The translations under genes and the position numbers were made by a program. This document shows, piece by piece, positions 51,514 to 60,044 of a stretch of DNA of 64,000 nucleotides; the stretch's first letter is position 1, and each line of letters begins with the position of its first letter. The stretch comes from Pelagophyceae sp. CCMP2097. Taxonomy: Eukaryota > Sar > Pelagophyceae. Below the pieces are notes generated by a model. That model was not told the DNA's origin and made no database searches. It was given only the letters and a program-made list of their open reading frames with translations. The stretch covers positions 237,911 to 301,910 of the forward strand of contig MU657171.1 in NCBI GenBank assembly GCA_026770575.1, given 5' to 3'.

Positions 51514-52433
51514 TTACTTGGGCGCGGCGGCCTGCTGGGCCTGCATCATGTTGATGCGCGACTCCTGCGCGATGAGCTGCGCCTGAAGCTGGTCGATCTC
51601 GGCAGAGGAGCGGCCGAGCTGGCGCTGCGTGTCGATCTGCTGGCGCAGGTACGCGGACCGGCGCTGCTCGCTGAGGATTGAGTCGACGATGGAGAGCGAG
51701 ATGGCCGTGCCGGGAGATATGCCAAACATGCCGCCGCCGTAGCCGTAGCCGCCGCCGTAGCCGCCGCCGTAGCCGTAGCCGCCGCCGTACACCGGCACGG
51801 GCACGGGCACGGGGACCTAGCCAAGGGCGTCGAGCGGCCGTCGACCAAAGCCCCTCGCCCGCCGTCGGCGCGCGCGGCCGCAAAGGCACACGACAGAAAA
51901 CTCACGGCGTAGGCGCGCGGGGCCGGCTGCGGCGCGGAGCCTATGCTCGAATCTCGAGGCGAGGCTCGAGCGGGAATAGGGCGCCGGGAACGCACGGCTC
52001 GGCATGGCGCGGGAAGACGGCGCCGAACGGAAGCCGCCGCCGCCGGCGCGGCCCCCAGAGCGCGCGGCCTCGGCGGCGCCCTGCGGTAAAGAGGCGTCGA
52101 CGCAGCGCGCTCGGCGTCGGGGCATCATTGCACACGTGATTTGGGGCGCGCGTCTCAAGGCTTTGTACAACGCTTTTTCGGCGCGCGGTTTCGGATCTCT
52201 CGCAGCCGGCGCGCCCAGCCATCGCCCTGTGGGGAGCAATCGGCGCCGGTCCGTACCGGGAACATAACGAACGCGGACAGCGCCGTCGCCGCGACCGTCT
52301 TCGCGGCCGCCTTGGCCCAGCCCAGCTTGACCTGCGACTTGGTGGGCGACACCTTCGTGGAGGGGCCCTTGATCGGCGCCAGGCCGGCGGCGCCGGCGAC
52401 GACCAGGAGCGCGGTTACTCTTCTAAGGAACAT
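51514..52433 (-). CDS. Predicted plastid-lumen Gly/Tyr-rich protein with three-part leader
   Basis: Inferred exons: 52433-52257, 51926-51906 (21-nt microexon, PAPRAYA) and 51816-51514, all phase 0 (donors GTACGG and GTGAGT; acceptors CAG and TAG), 166 residues. The leader has three parts: signal peptide MFLRRVTALLVVAGAAGLAP (the GLAP end resembles the A-F-A-P cleavage motif of secondary plastids), a basic Ser/Thr transit part (KGPSTKVSPTKSQVKLGW), and a hydrophobic stretch TVAATALSAFVMFPPAPRAYA ending in A-x-A before VPVPVPVPV, typical of thylakoid-lumen export. The mature part is GGGYGYGGGYGGGYGYGGG followed by a helical Gln/Arg-rich segment (EQRRSAYLRQQIDTQRQLG). Unknown function. Intron 1 would be 330 nt, unusually long here, so exon 1 could belong to a separate gene. 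Confidence 0.5.
51729..51790 (-). repeat. Gly-Tyr coding tandem repeat
   Basis: Nested copies of ggcggcggctacggctac-type units encode the GYGGG array of the preceding gene. Unit lengths of 6, 12 and about 30 nt are mixed. Confidence 0.85.
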
Positions 52434-52751
52434 GTTGCGTGGGTGCGTGCTACTACTACCGAGTCACCTCAGTGCGATGCTTCGCTTCGGAACTTTCACG
52501 TCTAAATCCTGCCGGACTTCAAGTCCGTTTCGATTTTTAAAAACAGAGGACGTGAGCTGCGCACGCGCGAATTCTGGGTGCCTCCGCGCACACGTTCGAG
52601 CGCATGAACAACGTCCCAGCAGCAAAATCGAACTATCGTCGACGACGTTATCAAATCTTTCCGGAATCCTCGAGTTTCCGGAATCTTCCGCATATGGGCA
52701 TTCTCAGGCTCGAGCGCGCGCGGTTCCACCTTTCGAAGGCGGCGCCTCGAC
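52434..52751. other. Divergent promoter region, lumenal protein / arylsulfotransferase-like
   Basis: About 318 nt between divergent ATGs, AT-richer than neighbours, with tttccggaatcctcgagttt followed by ccggaatcttcc: the gaatcttccgga-type words make a short inverted repeat at about 52658-52690. No gene. Confidence 0.4.
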
Positions 52752-54246
52752 ATGACGAGGCTGCGGTGCTTGGCGCTGTGCTTGGTCGTGGCGTCGGCGG
52801 TGCGCGTGCACGAGTTCGTCGCCTTGGCGCCCGCCACCGCCGGCGCGGTGGCGGGGCCCGCGACGCTCGAATGGCTCGAGCTCGCCTACGACACAGAGGC
52901 CGCGTCCGTCGCCGACGTGGCGGCGGCGTTCAAGACGCTCGACGCCGCACAACCGTCCCCCGTCGACCAGTGGCTCGGCGTGAGCACCAACGCTCCTCAG
53001 CACTCGCGCTTCAGGGCCTACGCCGCAAGCCCGCGATTCAGGGCCTCCCGCAGATCCTTTTGGTAGGTCGATTTGAAGGCGGGCGGCGGTGCCGGCGCGG
53101 CGCTCGCCGCGAAGCACCTCGACGGCAAGCTCTACGTCCTAATGGAGGTGCGCGGCGCCCCGGCCGGCGCGAGCGGCGGCTGCTGCGCGGACACGCTGCG
53201 CGTCTACGGCGCCGCCGGCGCAAACGACGTTAACCTCGACGCGCTCCTCGACGGCATCTTCGCGGAGGACGCGCCGTGGCACCACGCGACGCATACGTTC
53301 GACGTCTACCTTTTAGACGGCCGGCCGCACGCCATGCTCCAGGTCCAGTATTCAGACGCGCGCCTCGATGGCACAAAAGTCAACGCGCTCGTCGTCGTCA
53401 ACGTCGAAAGCAACATGGTCGTGCCGACGGTACGCGTGCTCTTGGTTGTCCCCTTGAATCCTCTTGAGGGCGCGTCAATAGGTCGACGGCGACCTCTACT
53501 TTTCCATTTCAGACCATCTCGGGACGCGGTCCCTCGTTTACAGGGAGACGGTCTACAAAGTTCAGTACTTTAACGCGTCGACCGAGGAGTGGCACGGCAA
53601 CGGCGTTTTGCGCTTCGAGGCCGCCGACGGGACGCGTCTTGTCGCGCTGACGCACCGCTTCTACCAAGAGGCGTTTGTCATCAAGGATCCATGGGCGTAC
53701 GGCGCCGCGGACGGCGGCGGCGGCGAAATGCTGCAGCGCTTCGGCACGGCGCCGTTTTACAACGCCGCCGACAACGAAACGGCGGCGCGGCGGTTCCACC
53801 GCTTCGGCCTGCCGGCGTCGGCCGCGCAGTTCACCGGCGGCGTGCACAACGTCTTTTACACTCGGAATTCGACGACGGCCGCGCTCCGCGGGCGAGAGAC
53901 GTTGACGCTCTTTGTCAACTCGATCCAAGGACTGGCCTCGTCGTGGGTCTACGAGCTTGCGCTGCGCCTCTCGCCCGAGGCGGCGCTGGCGTGCCCGCCC
54001 TCGGACGCCGCGTTCGACACGGACTTTGTGGCCGTGCGGTGCGGCTTCGAGGCGCAGGCAATGGGCGGCGCGCGCGTCATCGCAAACGGCGTCTACCTCG
54101 CCGCGTCGGGCGCCGCGTCGACGGCTGCGGTGTCGGGCGTCTTTGAACTTTTAGACTTGCAGGGCGGCCGCATTGACTTGCAGTACCCGGGCGCGCTTGG
54201 CCGACGGACCTCGCTCTACGACACGTTCGCCACCGTCGTCGACTAG
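52752..54246 (+). CDS. Arylsulfotransferase (ASST)-like secreted protein
   Basis: Three exons: 52752-52979, 53067-53429, 53482-54246; both introns phase 0 (87 and 52 nt, TAG acceptors); 451 residues. A signal peptide (MTRLRCLALCLVVASAVRV) directs it to the secretory pathway. Features resemble the ASST beta-propeller family: EEWHGNGVLRFEAADGTRLVALTHRFYQEAFVIKDPW, GEMLQRFGTAPFYN, RRFHRFG, GGVHNVFYTRN, and blades rich in L-T-L-F. In ASST enzymes the conserved histidines carry the sulfo group; candidate histidines are in EWHGN, THRF, FHRF and GVHNV. A Cys pair (SGGCCADT) is in exon 2. The family is a reasonable guess, the reaction is not proven. If right, it would be a PAPS-independent sulfotransferase. 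Confidence 0.5.
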
Positions 54247-54413
54247 TCGACGCCTTCGTCTCACGGCCGCCCTTGCCCGGCGAGGCTGATAAGAAAGTTG
54301 AATGTGGATGGCGCAGAACAGGGGCCGCCACGGGGCGGGGGAAGTTTATCGTGCTGCTGCTAGATTAGGGCGCCGAGGACAAGGAGGAGGAGAGTCACAC
54401 ACATGCCACCGAC

Positions 54414-56217
54414 CTAGCGTTCGTCGTGGAGACGCCGAAAGAAGCATTCGCGCGCACCGTGGAGGCGAGGAGGACCACGGCGGCGACGAACAGGGCCGCC
54501 GGCCTGTTGTTCCAATGCGAGTTCAGGGTCACGGAGCGGTGCAGAGTCTCGAGGTGAGGCGGGTTCCTTTGCGCCGACGCCGAGTCGTTGCGAGTTGACG
54601 AGCGGGCGCACGATGAATGCAAACGCGGCGCAGGCGACAGCGGCGGCGATCCACACGGGCGCCGTCGACGCCGCCTCCTCGAGCGAGTCGGACAGCGTGA
54701 ACCTGGCGAGGACGGTCGCAGACGCCTCGGACAGCGCGCCGGCCGATTCGAGCGGCACGCGGAGCTCGACGGCCGACGAGCGCCTGCGGCGGCCGGAGCG
54801 CGCGGCCGGCCCGGCGGCGGCGAGATCGTCGACGCGGAAGCTGCCCACGCCGAGCGGCTTCGCGGCCGGGTCCAAACTGGCCGCTTCTGACGCAAAGACC
54901 TTTAGAGTACAGGCCTGCGACGACGCGTGCACGTCGAAGACAAAGGTGCGCGGCTGCGACGCCGCGTCCACCGACGATGCCGCGCCTCGGCAGACGGTGC
55001 GCGCCTCCGTGCCGGCGAGGCGCGCGACGACGCACGCGTCCTCGCCCGCGGCGCCGTCGATGAGGAGGCGCGCGCAGCTGTGGACCTCGAGCGACAGAGA
55101 CCCAATGGGCGCCCTGGACGGCGCGGCGAGCCGGGCGGCGTAGGCGTCGCCGAGCGTGAGGCTTGCGACGGGGACGGTGCAGCATTTTGGCCAGAGCGTG
55201 GCCTCGACGACGCCTGCGATGAAATCTTCGAGGAACACGGCGCCGAGGCCCGCGGGTTCGACTTTAAAGTCGAGCTTTGGCGGCGCGGAGAAGCCGACGC
55301 GCACAAAGCCAAAGCACGGCAGCGGCGTGATCAAAGGCCCGAGCTTGAGGCGCATCGACGCGGAAACTGCGCACTTTTCGACGCGGGCCGAGACGCCAGG
55401 CGAACCGGCGAGGTTCAGGTCCAAGGCGAGGCGGACGCCGTCGCCGGGCGCGGATACGTCGACGTCGACGTCCATCGAACCGCCGCTCAACGACGGGCTC
55501 AGGGAAAACGCAGTCACCTCTGGCGGGTAGGGCCCAACGTCCATCTGGAGCGCCGAGACGCCCTGCACGGGCGGCCTCGCCGTGCGCCGCAGGAGGGCGT
55601 CGGCCGCCGCCGGCGCGGAGATTTCCACGGCGTCGTTGATCGCGACGCGCAGCCGGGGCCAGGCGGCCGCGAGCGCGAAGTTGGCGAGGCGGACGGCGGC
55701 GCGCGGCCAGGGTCTCGGCGCGAGGCGCGGCCTGCGCCGCTGCACGAGGACCCAGAGCGTTGCGCGCGCGAGGCTTCCCACAAAGCACGCAAATGCGCGG
55801 CCGCGCAGCGACTCGAAGACGCGAGGCGTGGGTAGGGCGGCCCACCGCGCGAGGCGCGCGAGGGAAGCGCCGGAACCGCGGCTCGCCTCCAGCGACCACC
55901 CCGCCGAGGCCCTCGTGTAGAAGAGCATGCAGCCCGCCTCGGACGCGCGCGCGTCGTGCGTCCGCGTCGCCTGCAGCTCCGCAAATTCGACCTATGCGCA
56001 TCGTCTGCACCTGCGTGCGACGAGCGTGCCGCACCATCTTCTCGAAGGAGAAGGTGGCCTCGGCCACGCTCTCAAACTCGCGCGCGGCCTCGCCGCCGCG
56101 CGCGTAGTGCAATATCAGCGCGGCGGTCTTCGAACCGCGCGTCGGGAACCTGCGGGCACCCGAGATCACGGACCACGCTGCGAGACTCGACGACGGCCCC
56201 GACTGCGCCCTTTCCAT
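54414..56217 (-). CDS. SMP/C2-domain membrane tether (extended-synaptotagmin-like)
   Basis: Lipid-transfer tether at membrane contact sites. Exon 1, 56217-56035 (MERAQSGPSSSLAAWSVISG...EATFSFEKM), a 43-nt phase-0 intron (55992-56034, TAG), then exon 2, 55991-54414; 586 residues. AAWPRLRVAINDAVEIS...GVSALQMDVGPYPPEVTAFSLS matches the start of an SMP domain, continuing through VRLALDLNLAGSPGVSARVEKCAVSASMRLKLGPL, CFGFVRVGFSAPPKLDFKVEP and FIAGVVEATLWPKC. A C2 domain follows (GSLSLEVHSCARLLIDG...DACVVARLAG...FVFDVHASSQACTLKVFA...LGVGSFRVDDL). A single hydrophobic span (VWIAAAVACAAFAFIVRP) is at the C-terminus, opposite to E-Syts, which carry it at the N-terminus. A stretch of hydrophobic residues at 100-135 (RAFACFVGSLARATLWVLV) could be another membrane contact. 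Confidence 0.68.
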
Positions 56218-56388
56218 CGTGCGCGTATAGGGCAGACGCTGCCGCCGGCCCGCAGCCCGGTTGCATGTCGCCCGTCCTCGCGGCGGCGCGGGGATATTCC
56301 GGAAGAATCTTTTGACACCGCCGCGGGTTTCCAGCTTTGGCGATTCGGATTCAAACGAAAGAATTTTATTCGCGCGATCTGCGCAGAT

Positions 56389-56982
56389 ATGGACGGCGCG
56401 GCGCGGCGCGCGCTCTCCGTCGTGTTGGCCCACGAGACGACGCCGGCCGCGCGCGACGTCGACACGCTCCGGTCGCAGGTGGCCGAGGCCCGCGCCGCGT
56501 GCCCCGCGCTCTTCGCGGTCGTCGGCGACCTATTCTCCCACGCCATCCAAGATGGCCGCTGCGACGACAGCCACGTCTTCTTCCGGTACGCCGGCCGCTC
56601 CGAGGCCGGGTCGTCGGGCTGCAAGGCGGGCCTGTGCTGCGACGAAAGGACGCGCTCGTGCGGCGCCGGGCCGCACGTGACCCCGGCGGGCTGGCTCCTG
56701 TTCGAGCAATTCTGCTGCAACCACCGCGGCGTCTACGGCGGGTCTTACGGCTCGATCGACGGCGGCCTCCGGGACGTCATCGACGCGTGGCCCATGTCAG
56801 AGTACCGCGCCTTTGACAAAGACGGCAATTACGACGAAACAGTCATCTGCCTGCCGCCGGCCATGTGCTACTGCATGCGTCCGAGCAGCCGTGCCGAGTA
56901 CAAGACCATGTACCACACCGACGGCGACGACGACGACGAAGCGGAGGACCCAGACGCGGACCCAGACGCGGACCTAGCTTGA
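56389..56982 (+). CDS. Cysteine-rich hypothetical protein, 197 aa
   Basis: ATG 56389, no intron, stop at 56980. Two helical segments (ALSVVLAHETTPAARDVDTLRSQVAE and ALFAVVGDLFSHAI) are followed by a Cys-rich middle (GCKAGLCCDERTRSCGAG, FCCNHRG, CLPPAMCYCM; 9-10 Cys in 100 residues), a GGSYGSIDGGLRDVIDAW segment and an acidic tail with a DPDA repeat (EDPDADPDADLA). No signal peptide. A metal- or disulfide-rich fold is likely. No family recognised. Divergent from the SMP/C2 gene, 171 nt apart. Confidence 0.6.
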   Translation: MDGAARRALSVVLAHETTPAARDVDTLRSQVAEARAACPALFAVVGDLFSHAIQDGRCDDSHVFFRYAGRSEAGSSGCKAGLCCDERTRSCGAGPHVTPAGWLLFEQFCCNHRGVYGGSYGSIDGGLRDVIDAWPMSEYRAFDKDGNYDETVICLPPAMCYCMRPSSRAEYKTMYHTDGDDDDEAEDPDADPDADLA

Positions 56983-57813
56983 GGTCCTCTGGCGCCGGCC
57001 CGCGGCGAGCTTCTTGAATACTACAGTTCCTTTGTGTGCTCCCGCGAGCCATCGGTCGACGAGAGCATCGACGGTGCCTCGTCCGAGCCGCCACGAGTCA
57101 GACGTCGTCGTCGGGGCGGCCCGCTGCGGTTGGACGGCGAGCGACGCCGGCTCTCCGGTTGGAACGGGCAGCGGCGAGCAGGACGAGGCGACGAACCTGT
57201 GGCTCGACCGAACGGTCTCGGTGATGAAGCGCCGGATGGACCGGCGGGGCCTGCCCGTCGCGACGCCGGGCCCGGCGGGCCAGCTGCCCCGGGGCCTCGA
57301 CGATCGCGCGGCTCACGCAGCAGAGGCGTGGCGGCTGCAGGCCGACGAGCTGAGACACGTGGGCGCGTCCGACTAGAACACCGTCCATGCATCAATGCCT
57401 CTCGGGGCTTTGGTATAAGCTCCCTTGCCTTGCGTTGGTATAAGCTCCCTGTCCCGGGGAAAGCCTCCTCCGAATGAGAGTCGCACGACGAAGCCGTGCG
57501 GTGGTGGCGGCTCTTCAACCTCGCTTCGTGTCTCACAAAGTCGCCCTCGGCACACCGCGATGCCATTCGAATCCATCCGAAGTGGTCCACCCGAGGTGGG
57601 CCATCAAGGTACACGGGCGAGGAAAGACGCGCGACTTATCGCAAGCACGACTTATCGCAAGCACACTCGTCCTCCGTGACTCGCAGGTCCCTTTTGAACT
57701 CGTGTGTTCTCCTTGATAATATCCGAACGCCGCGTGAACTCTCGCCGTGTAGCGTACATCGACTCACGTCTCGTGGGGGCTTTTCGGCGCGCTCGGAGGG
57801 TCGCCCGAAGCCC
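56983..57813. other. Intergenic region with two short tandem repeats
   Basis: About 830 nt. The frame 57100-57376 (+) encodes a moderately protein-like segment (GSGEQDEATNLWLDRTVSVMKRRMD) that may be an isolated exon, unproven. ggtataagctccct occurs twice (57413 and 57438), and acttatcgcaagcacg is tandemly duplicated at about 57634-57666. AT-rich DNA at 57660-57760 precedes the kelch gene. Confidence 0.4.
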
Positions 57814-59393
57814 ATGGCGGAGTCGCGCGGTGCCCGCCGGGTCTCCCCCCGGCGGCGGGCGCCCACTAAGGCGCCGTCGCTGAAGGCACCGTCGCTGTGG
57901 CTGCGCGTGCTGGCGCTCGAGACGGGGCCCTTGCGGCCGGACCTCGTCTCGGTGCCGACGCTCCACCGCCTCCGGCGCGTCTCCGCCGAAACGAAGGCCG
58001 CGGCCGAGGCCGCCCTCGGCCGTTTTCCCGAGGTGCGGCCCCCCGAAGCGTCGGTCCGCGGCGAGGGAAGCGCTAGGTGCTGGCGACGGGAGGCTCGACG
58101 TACCCCGCCGGGTCCCCGAACCTCGTCTGCCGGCAGACGGCAGAGGTCCTCGACCTCGTCTCCATGGAGTGGCTCCTCGCGCCCCCGGGCGCAAACGTGA
58201 CAGCCGCGGCGTGCTGCGCCGTCTCGGGTGGCCGCGTCTTCGTCGGCGGCGGGTCGCGGCGAGACGACTGCGGCCAGATGGATTGCATCTGCACAGAAGA
58301 CGTCCAAAACGGATGCAGCCTCTTCGACCCGGCGACGCTCGCCTGGCGCGAGCTGCCCCCGCTCCCCGTCGCCGTCGCCGCGCCGCTGGTCGTCGCCCTC
58401 GGAGGCACGGTCCTCTTGCTCGGCGGGGCGCGCGAGCCAAACCTCTCGGACCCGGCCGAGGCGCGCGTCACGCTCTCCTTTGCCGAATACGAGGCGAGCG
58501 CGGCCGACCACGACTGGGACTACGGCGAGATACACGTCGTCACAAATGCCGACGGCACGGTCTCGATCCCGATCGAGACGGACGAGGAGACCGGTGCCGT
58601 CGACGCCAAGTTCTGGCGCGGGACGCGCGAGTGCTACAAACTCGAAGTCGACAACCCGGCCGCCGCGTGGCACGCCGTGCAGCCGCTGCCGCGTTCGGCG
58701 CGCGGCGGCGCCTGTGCCGTCCTCGCCTCTGGCGAACTCTTCTTCGCCGGCGAGACGTGGACGCCCACGTACCTCCGCGCAATTTCCTTTGACGGCCGGG
58801 CCCACGTCGCCGCGCGCGCAGCCGACGTCCTCGCCGACCTCGACGGCGGCGCGCCGGGGCCCTGGCGCGACGCGGCGCCGATGCCGGCGACAAACGGCGG
58901 CGTCCGGCGCGCGGGCGTCCAGGGCGCCTGCGGCTGCGCGGCGCTCGGCGGCTCGCGCGTCCTCGTCGTCGGCGGCGCCCGGGCGGGGTCGGGCGCGTCG
59001 CAGAGCGCGCTGCGCGTCTACGACGCCGCGGCGGACGCGTGGTCTACGCTGGCGGCGAAGATGCCGCGGCCCCTCGACGGCTGCGGCGTCGTGGCGCTCG
59101 GGTGTACCGTCCTCTTCGTCGGCGGCCACTGGCAGGAGCGGCACCCGCACCAACCTGGCGTCGTCCGCTTCAACGCCCTCGCCGGCGCGTGCCTCTACGA
59201 CGTCGACACGGGGCGCATCCTCGTGCTCCCGCCCATGCGCGTCCCGCGTGCCGGCCCCGCCGTCGCCGCCGTCAAGCGCTTCACCGACGGCAAGGCCTAC
59301 CGCAAGTGGGTCTTGCGCGAGACGGACGGCGGCGACCACGACCCGCGCGACGACGACGCCGAACGCGAGCCCGACGGCTGCCTCGTCTCTTGA
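57814..59393 (+). CDS. Kelch-repeat protein
   Basis: Exon 1, 57814-58032; a 44-nt phase-0 intron (58033-58076, GTGCGG...TAG); exon 2, 58077-59393; 511 residues. A kelch beta-propeller is visible through repeated G-G units: LATGGSTYPAG...AEVLDLVSMEWLL, GGRVFVGGGS...CSLFDPATLAWRELPPLPV, GGTVLLLGGA, LASGELFFAGE, GGSRVLVVGGARAGSG...LRVYDAAADAWSTLAAKMP and CTVLFVGGHWQERH...LYDVDTGRILVLPPM. The N-terminus (SPRRRAPTKAPSLK) is basic. The short first exon is not a clear F-box or BTB domain. The C-terminus is acidic. Probably an interaction scaffold; galactose-oxidase-like enzymes share the fold but the copper ligands are not evident. Confidence 0.8.
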
Positions 59394-60003
59394 CGGAACT
59401 CGTCTCCTGACGCCCGCCGCCGCCGCGAGGTCTCCCGGGGCCGCGGGCCCGACGGGGCGTGCACGAGTGCGCGTGCGGCAGACGGCCCAGCGACGGCTGC
59501 GACCTCCGCGTCTGCGACCTCCGCGTCATTCCTCCACGTCTGCGAGCTCCGCGTCTGCTCCCCGGAGCGACGAGGGGCGTGCATCCGATGCGCAATAAGC
59601 AAAAGTAGACCCATGCGAGCACGCCGCTCGGGGCTCCTGATCCACGCAAGGTTTGGGGCAGGCCCACTCGGGCGACTCGCCCACGGCCAATCCCACGGTC
59701 AATCCCACGGCGACGCCCAGGAGAGCGACCTGATCGAAGTGTTTGTCCCTCGGAAGTTTCGGGATTCTCAGAGTCTCGGACCCTTGGTGTGTCCGACACT
59801 CGAAGAATAAAGTCCATCCACGCAAGGCGCCGTCGACCTGCGACTGCCGGGCGTTTCCCACGGGGTCTTCCACGTTCGGGCCCGCCGCCAGGCTGAGGCT
59901 AGAGAGCCGGAAGCTCTCTCTAACACTGCGGTGGGCGTTTCTTGCTTCAGTTGTGCACGTGAAGTTAGAAAGTCACGGAGCTCGGCTGACCTTCCAAAGA
60001 ACA
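59394..60003. other. Intergenic region with several short repeats
   Basis: About 610 nt. At 59496-59556, ctgcgacctccgcgt is repeated three to four times; at 59682-59712, ggccaatcccac/ggtcaatcccac is a 12-nt tandem triplet. No gene was recognised. The end leads into the 37-nt repeat copy B. Confidence 0.5.
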
Positions 60004-60040
60004 GGGGCAGCCCCACCCAGGGTGGATCTTAAGCAAGCAA
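60004..60040 (+). repeat. 37-nt dispersed repeat, copy B, ending 4 nt before a start codon
   Basis: Exact reverse complement of 38008-38044. The ATG of the kinase-guanylyltransferase gene is at 60045, so the element, with its ggggcagcccc and ccacccagggtgg palindromes, would sit at the very end of the 5'UTR if transcription starts upstream of it. Confidence 0.95.
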
Positions 60041-60044
60041 CAGG

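Noticed and set aside
57014..57376. Open frame of 120 residues on the plus strand
   Set aside because: Starts without ATG and without a clear splice acceptor; the sequence is only weakly protein-like, so it is noted in the intergenic entry rather than called a gene.
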